Origin: Nocardioides thalensis | Lineage (GTDB): Bacteria > Actinomycetota > Actinomycetes > Propionibacteriales > Nocardioidaceae | Assembly (NCBI RefSeq): GCF_013410655.1 | Contig: NZ_JACCFP010000001.1 | Span: 2,937,501-3,001,500, forward strand | Direction: 5' to 3' | DNA length: 64,000 nt | Shown: positions 1-8,712 of the stretch, one piece after another | Layout of the letters: the number at the start of each line of letters is the position of its first letter | Numbering within the stretch: the first letter of the stretch is position 1 | The notes under the pieces: generated by a model | Databases searched by the model: none | Told to the model about the DNA's origin: nothing | What the model saw: the letters and a program-made list of their open reading frames with translations, nothing else | Program-made: the position numbers and the translations under genes

Positions 1-41
1 ATCACGTCGTCGCTGATCGGGACGTCCACGGGCTCGGGCAT
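1..41 (-). CDS. Start of a probable S4-domain RNA-binding protein (partial)
   Basis: Only the first 13 codons lie in the window, reading MPEPVDVPISDDV from an ATG at 41 and running off the left edge. Small actinobacterial S4-domain RNA-binding proteins commonly begin with a very similar stretch that leads into the S4 fold, which is the only basis for the name. It lies 13 bp beyond the stop of the DUF445 gene on the same strand, so the two may be co-transcribed. The Shine-Dalgarno sequence is weak. The rest of the gene is needed to confirm it. Confidence 0.4.
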   Translation of the reverse strand, partial: MPEPVDVPISDDV

Positions 42-54
42 GGCCCCAGCCTAT

Positions 55-1314
55 TCAGTGGATCAGCACCGAGATCGCGTGGATGAGCACGCCGACGAGG
101 CCGCCGACGATGGTGCCGTTGATCCGGATGAACTGGAGGTCGCGGCCGACGTGCAGCTCGATCCGGCGTGCGGCCTCCTTGCCGTCCCAGCGCTCGATCG
201 TGTGCGTGATCACCGCGGTGACCTCGGCGCCGTAGCGGTCGACGGCGAAGACGGCCGCGTCCGCCGCGGCCTTGTCGAGCCGCGCCCGCAGCGCGGCGTC
301 GGTCTGGAGCCGCGCGGTGGCGGCCTCGACCTCGACCATCAGCCGCCGGTGGACCGCCCCCTGCGGGTCGGAGAGCGACCCCTCGAGCGCGCGCCGCAGC
401 GCGTTCCAGAGCGTGATCGCGGTGTTGATGACGGCGGGGTGGTCGAGGAGCCGCTCCTTGAGCCGCTCGGCCCGCTCCTGCGTCGGCCCGTTGGACAGCA
501 GGTCGTCGGACAGCTTGTGCAGCATCGAGTCGAGCGCCTTGCGGGCGCGGTGGTGCGGGTCGACACGGATCTCGCCGACCCACCGCACCATCTCGATGTG
601 CGCCTTGTTGATGACGTACTCGTTGACGCTCTGCGGCGCCCACCACGGCGCCCGCTCCCCCAGCACCTCGTGCACGGTCTCGGGGTTGGCGATCAGCCAG
701 CCGTGCAGTTCCTCCAGCGTCAGGTCGACCAGGCCGTGGTGGAGGTCGTCGGCCAGCGCCTCGGCCAGCATCCCGCCCAGCAGCGGGGCGATCGGCTCCT
801 CGCGGAAGCGGGGCACCAGCGCGTCGGTGACGAGGGAGGCGATGTGGTCCTCGCGCACCTTCCCGAGCGCGAGCGCGGCGATGTCGGCGACCTCGTCGAC
901 GACCCGCTGCGCGTTCGCGGGTACGGCGAGCCAGCCGGCGACCCGCGAGGAGATGCCGACCGCGTCGATGCGTTCGCGGATGATGTCCTCCTGGAGGAAG
1001 TTCTCGCCGACGAACTCCTCCAGGCCCCTGCCCAGGTCGTCCTTGCGCTTGGGGATCAGGGCCGTGTGCGGGATGGGCAGCCCCAGCGGGTGCTTGAACA
1101 GCGCCGTCACCGCGAACCAGTCCGCGATGGCGCCCACCATCGACGCCTCCGCGCCGGCGTTGACGAAGCCGAGCCACCCGTCGGTCCCGAGCGTCGCGAC
1201 GTAGACCGCGGCGGCGAACAGCAGCAGCGACACCGCGACCGTGCGCATGCGCCGCAGGGCGCTGCGCCGTACGGCGTCGGCGGCGGTCTCCGTCGCCTGC
1301 ATGAACCCGGTCAT
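55..1314 (-). CDS. DUF445 family membrane-anchored protein
   Basis: A 419-residue protein of the DUF445 (YjiN-like) family, whose biochemical role is unknown. A hydrophobic segment near residues 23-40 is followed by the family-typical GxxxEASMVGAIADWFAVTAL region and then a phrase like FKHPLGLPIPHTALIP. The long middle is helical and charged. A second hydrophobic segment near the C-terminus (IVGGLVGVLIHAISVLI) suggests two membrane anchors around a large soluble domain. The ATG at 1314 is preferred because AAGGA sits about 8 bases upstream; an upstream in-frame ATG at 1389 would overlap the divergent gene. Length is normal for the family. The divergent neighbour at 1364 shares the short promoter region. 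Confidence 0.85.
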   Translation of the reverse strand: MTGFMQATETAADAVRRSALRRMRTVAVSLLLFAAAVYVATLGTDGWLGFVNAGAEASMVGAIADWFAVTALFKHPLGLPIPHTALIPKRKDDLGRGLEEFVGENFLQEDIIRERIDAVGISSRVAGWLAVPANAQRVVDEVADIAALALGKVREDHIASLVTDALVPRFREEPIAPLLGGMLAEALADDLHHGLVDLTLEELHGWLIANPETVHEVLGERAPWWAPQSVNEYVINKAHIEMVRWVGEIRVDPHHRARKALDSMLHKLSDDLLSNGPTQERAERLKERLLDHPAVINTAITLWNALRRALEGSLSDPQGAVHRRLMVEVEAATARLQTDAALRARLDKAAADAAVFAVDRYGAEVTAVITHTIERWDGKEAARRIELHVGRDLQFIRINGTIVGGLVGVLIHAISVLIH

Positions 1315-1363
1315 GTCCCCATCCTTGCCTAACGGCGGGCGCGTGCATGAGAGGATGCCCGCC

Positions 1364-1768
1364 ATGTCCAGCGGCCGTACCGTCATCACGTTCGGGACGT
1401 TCGACGTCTTCCACGTCGGTCACCTGCGAGTGATCGAGCGTGCTGCCGAGCTCGGCGACCGGCTCGTCGTCGGCGTGTCCGCCGACGCCCTCAACGTCCG
1501 CAAGAAGGGCCGCGAGCCGGTGTTCAGCGAGGGCGAGCGGCTGGCCATCGTCGCCGCGCTCAAGCCCGTCGACGAGGTGTTCCTCGAGGAGAGCCTGGAG
1601 CTCAAGCGCGACTACATCGAGCGGTTCGCCGCCGACGTGCTCGTCATGGGAGATGACTGGAAAGGGCGTTTCGATGAGCTGTCGGACGCCTGCGAGGTGG
1701 TCTACTTGCCCCGCACCCCGGCGATCTCGACGACGGCGCTGATCGAGAAGATCTCGACCATCTCCTGA
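1364..1768 (+). CDS. Adenylyl/cytidylyltransferase family protein, glycerol-3-phosphate cytidylyltransferase-like
   Basis: A 134-residue nucleotidyltransferase of the cytidylyltransferase-like superfamily, closest in appearance to TagD, which makes CDP-glycerol from CTP and glycerol 3-phosphate. The catalytic HxGH motif is FHVGH with His17 and His20, preceded by the usual TFGTFD phosphate-binding strand. The C-terminal RTxxISTT signature is also present (RTPAISTTALI). The length matches the compact one-domain family. The ATG at 1364 has GAGAGG upstream. No teichoic-acid genes are adjacent, so the real acceptor (glycerol phosphate or another phosphorylated alcohol) cannot be told from context. 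Confidence 0.8.
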   Translation: MSSGRTVITFGTFDVFHVGHLRVIERAAELGDRLVVGVSADALNVRKKGREPVFSEGERLAIVAALKPVDEVFLEESLELKRDYIERFAADVLVMGDDWKGRFDELSDACEVVYLPRTPAISTTALIEKISTIS

Positions 1769-1815
1769 CCAGCAGGTCCCCGGGCGGTCCCTTCCCCGAC
1801 CCGCTTGGAGCTGTC

Positions 1816-3363
1816 ATGCGCGCAATCGGCCGCGCCACCTCGGCCGCCGTCGCGCTGCTGGCGCTCCTCGTCGGTACGGCGGCCGCGCCCCCCGCGGGCG
1901 CCGAGCCACCGCGGCCGCGAGCCGACCACCGCGGCACGGGCGATCCCGCGGACGCCGTCAACGAGGCAGCGAGGATCCTGACGGCCGAGACCGAGGAGAG
2001 CGGCCCCGGTCACGGCGGCCACCACGCCGAGCTCACGCTCGCGATGCGCGACCTGTTCCTCGCGCGCCCCGAGCTCGGGTTCTTCGACTCCGTGCGCGCG
2101 GACCTGCTGCTCGCACGCCCCACGGACGGCGAGCGCGACACCGGCGGCGACGGCTACCAGGGCGAGTCCGACCGCCGGTGCGGCCGACGGATCTGCGTCC
2201 ACTACGCCCGGCGCGGCGTCGACGCCCCCTCCGGCGACCGTTGGGTGGGCCGGACCCTGCGCACCCTGTCGGCCGTGTGGTCCTACGAGGTCGGCACCCT
2301 CGGCCTGCGCCCGCCGCCGTCCGACGGCCGCAAGGGCGGCGACGGCCGGTTCGACGTCTACCTCGCCGAGCTCGGCGCGCGCGGCCTGTTCGGCTACTGC
2401 ACGCCCGAGCGGCGCGTGCCCGGCGAGCGGTTCGCCGCGTCGGGCTACTGCGTGCTCGACGACGACTTCTCGCGCGAGCAGTACGGCGCCGCACCGCGCG
2501 CGAGCCTGCGCGTGACCGCCGCGCACGAGTTCTTCCACGCGATCCAGTTCGGCTACGACTTCCGCGAGGACCCGTGGCTGCTCGAGTCGACCGCGACCTG
2601 GATCGAGGAGCGCTTCGCGGACCGCGCCGACGACAACCGCCGCTACCTGCGCTACGGCTCGGTCCGCCGGCCCGGCGCGTCGCTCGACCACTTCTCCAAC
2701 AACAGCTACGCCCACTACGGCAACTGGGCGTTCTGGGAGTACCTCAGCACCCGGTTCGGCCCCGGCGTCGTGCCCCGGGTGTGGCGGCGCGCCGACGCCC
2801 GCGGCACCGCGCCCGACGACTACTCCGTCGAGGCGCTCGCGCGGGTGCTCCGCGACCACGGCGGGCTCCGCGACGTGCTGGCGTCGTACGCCGCCACGAA
2901 CCTCGACCCGGCGACGCGCTACGCCGAGGGCGACCGCTGGCCGCACGCCGCCGTGGCGGCCCGGCTCAGGCTCGCGCCCGGCGACGACCGCACCCGCAGC
3001 CTCGAGATCGACCATCTCGCGGCGGCCCACGTCGTCGTACGGCCGACCCGGGACGCACCGCAACGGCGCGCCGTGCTGGAGATCTCCGTTGCGGGCCCGC
3101 CGCGGCGGACGGCTCCCGCTGCGCTGGTGACCGTACGGCGCCGCGACGGATCCGTCACCCGACACCCCATGACGCTCGGCCCGCGCGGCGACGGCCGCGT
3201 CCGGGTCCCGTTCGGCCGCGCGCGGGTGACGTCGGTGGTCGTCACCGCCGTCAACGCCTCGCGCCGCTACCGCTGCCAGCGGCACACGCTGTTCGCGTGC
3301 GCGGGCACGCCGGTCGACCAGGACCAGCGCTTCCGGATCAGCGCGCGCGTCAGTCGCTCGTAG
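1816..3363 (+). CDS. Secreted putative zinc metalloprotease, MXAN_6640-like
   Basis: A 515-residue exported protein. Residues 1-29 form a signal peptide ending in PAGAEP. The zinc-binding motif HEFFH is at residue 237 (AHEFFHAIQFGYD), followed about 15 residues later by WLLESTATWIEE, where the Glu of the ESTAxWxEE phrase is the likely third ligand. This arrangement is typical of the putative metalloproteases annotated MXAN_6640. The C-terminal third (from about 385) looks like a beta-rich accessory domain. The ATG at 1816 has TTGGAG upstream. Cysteines at about 119, 124, 195 and 211 may form disulfides. A strong hairpin follows the stop. Substrate is unknown. Confidence 0.8.
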   Translation: MRAIGRATSAAVALLALLVGTAAAPPAGAEPPRPRADHRGTGDPADAVNEAARILTAETEESGPGHGGHHAELTLAMRDLFLARPELGFFDSVRADLLLARPTDGERDTGGDGYQGESDRRCGRRICVHYARRGVDAPSGDRWVGRTLRTLSAVWSYEVGTLGLRPPPSDGRKGGDGRFDVYLAELGARGLFGYCTPERRVPGERFAASGYCVLDDDFSREQYGAAPRASLRVTAAHEFFHAIQFGYDFREDPWLLESTATWIEERFADRADDNRRYLRYGSVRRPGASLDHFSNNSYAHYGNWAFWEYLSTRFGPGVVPRVWRRADARGTAPDDYSVEALARVLRDHGGLRDVLASYAATNLDPATRYAEGDRWPHAAVAARLRLAPGDDRTRSLEIDHLAAAHVVVRPTRDAPQRRAVLEISVAGPPRRTAPAALVTVRRRDGSVTRHPMTLGPRGDGRVRVPFGRARVTSVVVTAVNASRRYRCQRHTLFACAGTPVDQDQRFRISARVSRS

Positions 3364-3372
3364 CGAGAAAAT

Positions 3373-3411
3373 GGACGGGTGGCGGAACCCCCCAGCCACC
3401 GCCACCCGTCC
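3373..3411. terminator. Hairpin between convergent genes
   Basis: A perfect 13-bp inverted repeat (ggacgggtggcgg and its complement) with a 13-base loop, 9 bp after the metalloprotease stop. A further gaaaatg/cattttc pair lies outside it. The downstream gene converges on it, so it could terminate transcription from both sides, although the T-rich tail is short. Confidence 0.6.
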
Positions 3412-3549
3412 TCAGGCCGCATTTTCGACGGGACCCGAGTGATCGCCTGGCACGTGGCCTTGTCCCGATAACGATACTCCAGCGCGGAGGTTCCGGACCT
3501 TTCGGTGAACCTGTGTCGCGGAAGGAAAGAACCCGCGGATCAGGCGGGC

Positions 3550-4632
3550 TCAGCCCCAGCGCAGCGTGGCCGCCACGGGCTCCTCGAGCACGTCACGCGG
3601 GAGCACGGTGAGCCCGGCGTCGGTCATCGCGGCCGCGGCGACGAGCACCTGGTCGGCCGGCAACGGTCCGGCGCCCGCCGCGCTCTCGGGCAGCGTGAGG
3701 CCGGGGTGGTCGGCGGCGTCGATCGCCTTCTCGTGAGCGGTCGCGAGGTCGATCGCCAGCGTGTCCACGCCACCCTGGACGAACGCGTCGACCACCGGGT
3801 CGACGCCGAGCGCCGCACCCTCGCCGACGGCCTTTCCCCGGGCGAGCGTCTGGAGCAGGTCCTCGGTGTCGCGAGCCTCGTAGGCGTCGAGCACCCGCTG
3901 GACGTCGGCCCACAGGGCGTCCTCGTCGACGCCGGCGGCGCGCCCGCCGCTCTCGACGACCTCGACGTCGACCTGGGGCACCTCGCCGATGATCTCGACC
4001 AGGTCGGTCCGGGCCCGGACGTCACCGCAGACGATGACGACGCGCGGCTGATAGCTCGTCGCGAGCTCGCGCAGCTGACCGGCGACGAGCTCGGCGTTGG
4101 CCTGCCAGTTGTTCTCGGCGCGCTGCTGGTACTTCTTCTGCATCCAGTCGCCCTCGGGCAGCTTCCGGATGTCCATGGTCTCGCCGTCGACCGAGGTCGC
4201 CTCGGCGACCCCCCGGCCCCGCGCGACGTAGACCTCCAGGTCGGCGCCCGCGCGGTCGGCGCGGACCAGCACGAACGGGAACTCGCCGTCGACCATGCCG
4301 AGCCAGCCGGCGAGGTCGGGCAGCGGGCCGACGCTCACCCCCTCCGGCCACCAGGAGCTCCCGGCGCGCGCGTCGTCGAGCACCACGCCCTCCGGCGTGG
4401 CGACGATCGTGCGCCGCACCTCCCCGGGCAGGTGGGTCGGCTCGTGCAGGCGCTCGCCGATCTCGTCGATCACCGCCGGGGCGATGCCGTGCCGCTCGAG
4501 CTCGTGGCGGCTGGTCGTCCACCGCGCGTCGAGCTGCTGCCGGGCGTCCTCGGTCGCGCGACTCACGTCGAGGTGGACCGAGACGTAGGGACCGGGGCGA
4601 TCGAGGACTGTCCTTACCTGGTCGAGCTGCAT
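3550..4632 (-). CDS. Rv2629-like protein, bacterial eRF1-like (baeRF) family
   Basis: A 360-residue protein resembling Mycobacterium tuberculosis Rv2629 and related bacterial relatives of archaeo-eukaryotic release factor eRF1 and Vms1. Typical features are the N-terminal PGPYVSVHLDVSRATEDA, the WMQKKYQQRAENNWQANA segment near residues 165-185, and YQPRVVIVCGDVRARTDLVE near 198. No GGQ loop is visible, so release-factor catalysis is not supported. The family is linked to ribosome-associated or stress functions, but the activity is not established. The ATG at 4632 is the only start that keeps the conserved N-terminus without entering the divergent aldo/keto reductase gene 48 bp away. Confidence 0.75.
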   Translation of the reverse strand: MQLDQVRTVLDRPGPYVSVHLDVSRATEDARQQLDARWTTSRHELERHGIAPAVIDEIGERLHEPTHLPGEVRRTIVATPEGVVLDDARAGSSWWPEGVSVGPLPDLAGWLGMVDGEFPFVLVRADRAGADLEVYVARGRGVAEATSVDGETMDIRKLPEGDWMQKKYQQRAENNWQANAELVAGQLRELATSYQPRVVIVCGDVRARTDLVEIIGEVPQVDVEVVESGGRAAGVDEDALWADVQRVLDAYEARDTEDLLQTLARGKAVGEGAALGVDPVVDAFVQGGVDTLAIDLATAHEKAIDAADHPGLTLPESAAGAGPLPADQVLVAAAAMTDAGLTVLPRDVLEEPVAATLRWG

Positions 4633-4680
4633 AACGGTGCCGTACCCGCGGGGGTTTGCCGCATACGGCAGGCTGGCCGC

Positions 4681-5520
4681 ATGACGACGGCCCCCACCTA
4701 CGAGCTCAACGACGGACGCCCGATCCCGGCCCTGGGGTTCGGCACCTACCCCCTCCGCGACGACGAGGCCGTTGTGGCCGTCGCGAGCGCGATCGACGCG
4801 GGCTACCGGCTGATCGACACCGCCGTGAACTACGGCAACGAGGAGGCGGTCGGCCGCGGGCTCCGGGAGTCGGGCGTCCCGCGCGACGAGCTGTTCGTCA
4901 CCAGCAAGCTGCCGGGCCGCCACCACGCCTACGACGACGCGATCGCCTCGACCGAGGAGTCGCTCGAGCGGCTGGGGCTCGACTACCTCGACCTGCACCT
5001 CATCCACTGGCCCAACCCGAGCGTCGGCAAGTACGGCGAGGCGTGGCGCGCGCTGGTCGAGCTTCGCGAGCGCGGCCTGGTGCGCTCGGTGGGGGTCTCC
5101 AACTTCACCCGGGCGCACCTCGAGCGCATCATCGACGAGACCGGCGTGACGCCGGCGGTCAACCAGGTCGAGCTGCACCCCTACTTCCCGCAGCCGGAGA
5201 TGCGCGCCGCCCACGAGGAGCTCGGGATCCGCACCGAGGCGTGGAGCCCGCTCGGCAAGCGGCAGGCGCCGTACGCCGAGCCGGTGGTGACCGCCGCGGC
5301 GGAGCGCCTCGGCGTCACGCCGGCGCAGGTGGTCCTGAGGTGGCACGTCGAGCTCGGGTCGATCGCGATCCCCAAGTCGGGCACGCCGTCACGGCAGCGC
5401 GAGAACCTCGACGTGTTCTCGTTCGAGCTGACCCAGGACGAGGTCGCCGCGATCGCCGCGCTCGGGCGGCCGGACGGGCGGCTGTTCGGGGGCGACCCCG
5501 ACACCCACGAGGAGATGTAG
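4681..5520 (+). CDS. Aldo/keto reductase
   Basis: A 279-residue NADPH-dependent aldo/keto reductase, similar in layout to 2,5-diketo-D-gluconate reductases. The catalytic tetrad is complete: Asp46, Tyr51, Lys76 and His109. The cofactor-binding SVGVSNF and IPKSGTPSRQRENL motifs are also present. It acts in the cytoplasm on an unidentified carbonyl substrate. The ATG at 4681 starts the conserved YELNDGRPIPALGFGTY strand. It is divergent from the Rv2629-like gene; the 48-bp gap includes a small inverted repeat (tgccg/cggca). The end EEM is a little short but normal. Confidence 0.9.
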   Translation: MTTAPTYELNDGRPIPALGFGTYPLRDDEAVVAVASAIDAGYRLIDTAVNYGNEEAVGRGLRESGVPRDELFVTSKLPGRHHAYDDAIASTEESLERLGLDYLDLHLIHWPNPSVGKYGEAWRALVELRERGLVRSVGVSNFTRAHLERIIDETGVTPAVNQVELHPYFPQPEMRAAHEELGIRTEAWSPLGKRQAPYAEPVVTAAAERLGVTPAQVVLRWHVELGSIAIPKSGTPSRQRENLDVFSFELTQDEVAAIAALGRPDGRLFGGDPDTHEEM

Positions 5521-5534
5521 GACGATCGCGCCGG

Positions 5535-5840
5535 TCAGTCGACGAGCGGGCGCAGGGTGACCGCGCCGGGACCGAACGACTCGACGGCGGAGTCGGCGCA
5601 GATCTCGCACTTGGTGCGCAGCGCGGTGGCGCCGGTGTCGGTCAGCGCGCCGGAGTAGGTGACCCGCCAGACCGCGGGCTCGGAGCAGGCGGTGCTCCCG
5701 GCCAGCTCGCGGTCCTCGATGCGGACGCCGTCGGCGTCCTCGACCAGGTAGGACTGGCAGGCGACGTTGACGCGCGCCGGCGCCGTCGTGGTCCTCGTCT
5801 CGAGGATCACGGCTGTGGGATCGCCGTGCCGTAGGTCCAT
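5535..5840 (-). CDS. Hypothetical protein with CxxC motif
   Basis: A 101-residue protein that I do not recognise. It contains four cysteines, two of them in a CEIC pair near residue 78, so metal binding or a disulfide is possible. There is no signal peptide or membrane segment. The ATG at 5840 has GAGGTGG at a good distance. It faces the aldo/keto reductase gene, with which it is convergent, 14 bp apart. Nothing in the context suggests a function. Confidence 0.55.
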   Translation of the reverse strand: MDLRHGDPTAVILETRTTTAPARVNVACQSYLVEDADGVRIEDRELAGSTACSEPAVWRVTYSGALTDTGATALRTKCEICADSAVESFGPGAVTLRPLVD

Positions 5841-5966
5841 GTCAGTCCACCTCGCCGCTCAGATACCCCGTCGGGGCGAGATCAATCCTTCGCTGATCAC
5901 GTCGCGCCCGCATACCCCCGATCGGTCATTTACCCACCCTCCTTAGGGACTGCCCGGGGCGGACCG

Positions 5967-6929
5967 TCAGGCGCAGCCGTCGGGGTCGGCGGTGGCCTCG
6001 TCCGGGTCGACCTTCAGGCAGCTGGTGTCGACCGCCTCGAACGCGGAGGCGGGGATCGTCTTGAGGTCGTCGAGCAGCGCGCCGGGCCAGCTGCGGTTGC
6101 GCTCCCCCTGGAAGAACCAGGGGCTGCCGTTGTCGGCCAGGACCAGGCCGTAGGTCTGCAGGGCCTCGACCACCCTGCGCGCAGCCGCGCCCAGGTCGCT
6201 CGCGTCGTAGTCGGGGTCGAGCCGGAACCGGGCGCCCATGGGCGGCCAGGCGAGCGACTTCGTGCCGGCCTCGTGGCGAGCGGGCCAGAGGTAGTGCTCG
6301 GCCGTGACGTCGGTGGTGAACCGGATCGCGTGGTCGATGGTGTCGTTCTTGACCTCCGACCAGCGCAGCAGCCCGGGCAGGATCGGCAGGCCGGCCGCGT
6401 CGGCGGAGGTCCAGCCGTCGGGGCGCAGCGCGTTGGAGTCGAGGTCGAACACCGCGCCCGACCCGGCGTACCACCGGCCGTCCCTCTTCCGCGTCGCCCA
6501 GGTCTCGTAGAGCCGGCAGCGGCCGCGGTCGACGACGATGGCGTGGCGGTCGCCGCCGCCCTCGATCCGGGTGTCCCTGCCCAGCGGGTAGCGCACCCGG
6601 TCGCTCTCGTCGGCGTAGCGGAACCGGACCCGGACCTTGCGGTGGTCGCGGCCCACGACGGTGATCGGGATGCCGTAGCGGCGGCCGCCGAAGTCGGGGT
6701 GCAGGTCGACGTCGGTCGACATGTGCGAGAGCCAGTCGGCGCTGCGGTCGTGCACGGGGAGCGAGCTGACGTCGGCGTGCCACCAGTTGTCGTCGGGGAA
6801 GACGTCGCACCCCGCCAGCGGAGCGGACCGTACGGCCACCGCGTCCTCCGCGCCCTGACCGGGCGTCGTCGTCGCGGCGCACGCCACCGTAAGCCCGCAG
6901 CCGAGCAGGAGGCCGATCCCTCGTCGCAC
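5967..6929 (-). CDS. Probable secreted lipoprotein of unknown function
   Basis: A 320-residue protein with a short signal sequence and an imperfect lipobox (LTVAC, Cys17). The mature part opens with a phrase of the type CDVFPDDNWWHADVSSLPVH and continues with LHPDFGG...YGIPITVV. I have the impression of similar repeats in other secreted actinobacterial proteins, but I cannot name a domain. The protein is rich in Trp and Asp, as in some carbohydrate-active proteins. The GTG at 6929 has no Shine-Dalgarno sequence but sits 7 bases after a TATCGT -10-like hexamer at 6937-6942, so it may be translated leaderless. Confidence 0.6.
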   Translation of the reverse strand: MRRGIGLLLGCGLTVACAATTTPGQGAEDAVAVRSAPLAGCDVFPDDNWWHADVSSLPVHDRSADWLSHMSTDVDLHPDFGGRRYGIPITVVGRDHRKVRVRFRYADESDRVRYPLGRDTRIEGGGDRHAIVVDRGRCRLYETWATRKRDGRWYAGSGAVFDLDSNALRPDGWTSADAAGLPILPGLLRWSEVKNDTIDHAIRFTTDVTAEHYLWPARHEAGTKSLAWPPMGARFRLDPDYDASDLGAAARRVVEALQTYGLVLADNGSPWFFQGERNRSWPGALLDDLKTIPASAFEAVDTSCLKVDPDEATADPDGCA

Positions 6930-6953
6930 GCTGTCGACGATAAGCGGATCGGC

Positions 6954-8117
6954 TCAGGCGAACCAGCCGCTGGGCGTGAGCTCGGCGCCCATCCGCGGCA
7001 CGTACTGGTCGAAGTAGATGCGCGCGATCAGCTCGCGCCGCGACCGCACCGCCGCCTTCTCGAAGACCGACTTCAGGTGGTCCTGGACCGTGTAGGCGGA
7101 CAGGTGGAGCGACGCCGCGATCTCCTTGGTGTCGACGCCCTGGAGCACCAGCTGGGTCACGTCGCGCTCCCGCGGCGTGAGCCCGAACGCGGCGACGACC
7201 AGCGCGACGATCTCCGGCGGCCGGGCCTCCTCGATCGTCACCACGACCTCACCCTGGCGGTCGCCGAACGACGTCAGCGGGCCGGCGTGGATGACCAGCC
7301 ACATGCCGCTCCGGGTCCGCACCCGGGAGCGCGGTGGGATCGTGGTCTCGCCGCGGGCGTAGCGGCGCGCGGCGCCGACCAGCGCCGAGACCGGGCTGAG
7401 CGCGTCGCAGTGGGTGTCGCCGAGGGACAGCTCGGCGAGCCGCTCCTCGGCGCCCAGGCTCATCTGGAGGATCTCGTCGTCGGCGCTCACGATGAGGACC
7501 GCCGGGCCGGAGGGTGAGGCGGGCGGCGCGGTCTCGGCGAGGCGCGACAGCATCCCGGTGCGCACGCCGCGGGCGAACGGGTTGGACAGGGACGCGAGGA
7601 ACTCGACCTCGCCCTCGTCGAACGGCCGGTCGGCGGTGCCGCGGAAGAGCGCGATCGCGCCCCAGACCTGGCTACCGTCGCGGAACGCCATCCGCGCCTC
7701 GTCGCCGAAGCCGAAGCGCGGCTTCATGAACGTGCCCATCCGCCCGGACCGCTCGACCTCGCCGCTGGTGACGAGGTGGACGCCGGCCGCGGGAACGTCG
7801 GCCTGGGCGATCTCGCTGAACGCGGTGGGCTCCACGGTGCCGTACTCGATCAGCCCGAACTCGTGGTCGTGGCTGTCGGTGCCGGCCAGCGCGCCGTACT
7901 TGCGGGCGCTGGTGAGCAGGTGGGTGCTGGGGTCGTGGGTCGCGACGCACGCGCTCACCCACGGCACGGCGCGCGCCACCGACGCCACCGCCTCCTCCAG
8001 GAATTCGTCGAGATCGAGGCCCGCCCGAGCGACCACGTCGACGTCCTGCAGCACGCGCGCTGCGGTCAGTCCTCGGGTCATGCTGCCAGTGTCAGCCACC
8101 CCCTCGGTCTGCGCCAT
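6954..8117 (-). CDS. LuxR-family transcriptional regulator with GAF-like sensor region
   Basis: A regulator of up to 387 residues. The C-terminal 65 residues are a LuxR helix-turn-helix (LTPRERDVTQLVLQGVDTKEIAASLHLSAYTVQDHLKSVFEK). The N-terminal 170 residues look like a GAF-type sensor, followed by a PAS-like middle region. No receiver domain is seen. Start is uncertain: the ATG at 8117 lies immediately next to a perfect palindrome and lacks a ribosome site; GTG at 8099 or ATG at 8081 are alternatives. It is divergent from the PIG-L-like and FAD oxidoreductase pair, which it probably controls through palindromes in the shared promoter. Confidence 0.8.
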   Translation of the reverse strand: MAQTEGVADTGSMTRGLTAARVLQDVDVVARAGLDLDEFLEEAVASVARAVPWVSACVATHDPSTHLLTSARKYGALAGTDSHDHEFGLIEYGTVEPTAFSEIAQADVPAAGVHLVTSGEVERSGRMGTFMKPRFGFGDEARMAFRDGSQVWGAIALFRGTADRPFDEGEVEFLASLSNPFARGVRTGMLSRLAETAPPASPSGPAVLIVSADDEILQMSLGAEERLAELSLGDTHCDALSPVSALVGAARRYARGETTIPPRSRVRTRSGMWLVIHAGPLTSFGDRQGEVVVTIEEARPPEIVALVVAAFGLTPRERDVTQLVLQGVDTKEIAASLHLSAYTVQDHLKSVFEKAAVRSRRELIARIYFDQYVPRMGAELTPSGWFA

Positions 8118-8131
8118 CCCAGATATCTGGG
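8118..8131. promoter_or_regulatory. 14-bp perfect palindrome, candidate operator
   Basis: The sequence cccagatatctggg is a perfect palindrome just upstream of the LuxR-type regulator in the divergent promoter region. It is a candidate site for autoregulation. If the regulator starts at 8117 the palindrome fills the place of its ribosome site. Confidence 0.45.
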
Positions 8132-8145
8132 TGGTCTAGATGACC

Positions 8146-8162
8146 CAGACCCCCAGGGTCTG
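8146..8162. promoter_or_regulatory. Inverted repeat in divergent promoter, candidate operator
   Basis: Arms cagaccc and gggtctg with a 3-base centre, between the LuxR-type gene and the PIG-L-like gene. It is 44 bp upstream of the latter and may be a second operator with a different sequence from the palindrome at 8118. Confidence 0.4.
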
Positions 8163-8205
8163 AAAGAACCCACGGATCCGGGATGGTCGGCGGACCCTGC
8201 GAGGC

Positions 8206-8712
8206 ATGACGGTTGACGGCATGTACCCCCTGCTGCACTCCCCCGCGACCTACGGCCGCCCGCGGCTGCTCGTCGTGGCTGACGACGACGACCTGTCCGC
8301 GTTCGGCCCGGTGATCGCCGACGCGGGCCGGCACGGGCTGCGGACCTTCGTCCTGTGCCTCACCCGCGGACTGCCGCTGCCCGGCTCGGGCGCCACCCAC
8401 GCGGTGCTGCCCTCCGCGCGCGAGCGCGAGCTCCGCGCGGCCGGCGCTCCGCTCGGCGCCTACCGGCTGGACGTCGTCGGCTACTGCGCCGCGCGCCACC
8501 TCACCGACGTCGTCACCGCTCACGTCGACCGGGTGCGGCCCGACGCCGCCGTCACGCGGACCGACGTCGTCCTCTCGGCGATCCGCGCCGCCGCCCACCG
8601 GCCCGCGGCGTCGTACCTCCTGACCCGGGCGGGCCTGACCGAACCCGACGGCCGACCCGTCGACGCCCCCTGGACGACCCGACCCACCCGCTACCCGAAG
8701 GAAGCCTCATGA
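8206..8712 (+). CDS. Degenerate PIG-L/LmbE-like protein
   Basis: A 168-residue protein that follows the PIG-L deacetylase fold (LLVVADDDD..., LRTFVLCLTRG, ARERELRAAGAPLGAYRLDVVGY, DVVTAHVDRVRPDAAVT). The zinc motif AHPDDE is changed to ADDDDL and the distal metal histidine is not seen, so it probably has no deacetylase activity. It is also shorter than active relatives. The stop overlaps the start of the FAD oxidoreductase by ATGA, implying translational coupling. It may bind a ligand or partner the oxidoreductase; this is inference. The start ATG at 8206 has GCGAGG nearby. Confidence 0.6.
   Translation: MTVDGMYPLLHSPATYGRPRLLVVADDDDLSAFGPVIADAGRHGLRTFVLCLTRGLPLPGSGATHAVLPSARERELRAAGAPLGAYRLDVVGYCAARHLTDVVTAHVDRVRPDAAVTRTDVVLSAIRAAAHRPAASYLLTRAGLTEPDGRPVDAPWTTRPTRYPKEAS

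Noticed and set aside
3373..3411. Small RNA gene
   Set aside because: A hairpin alone between two convergent stops is better explained as a terminator; no promoter is visible.
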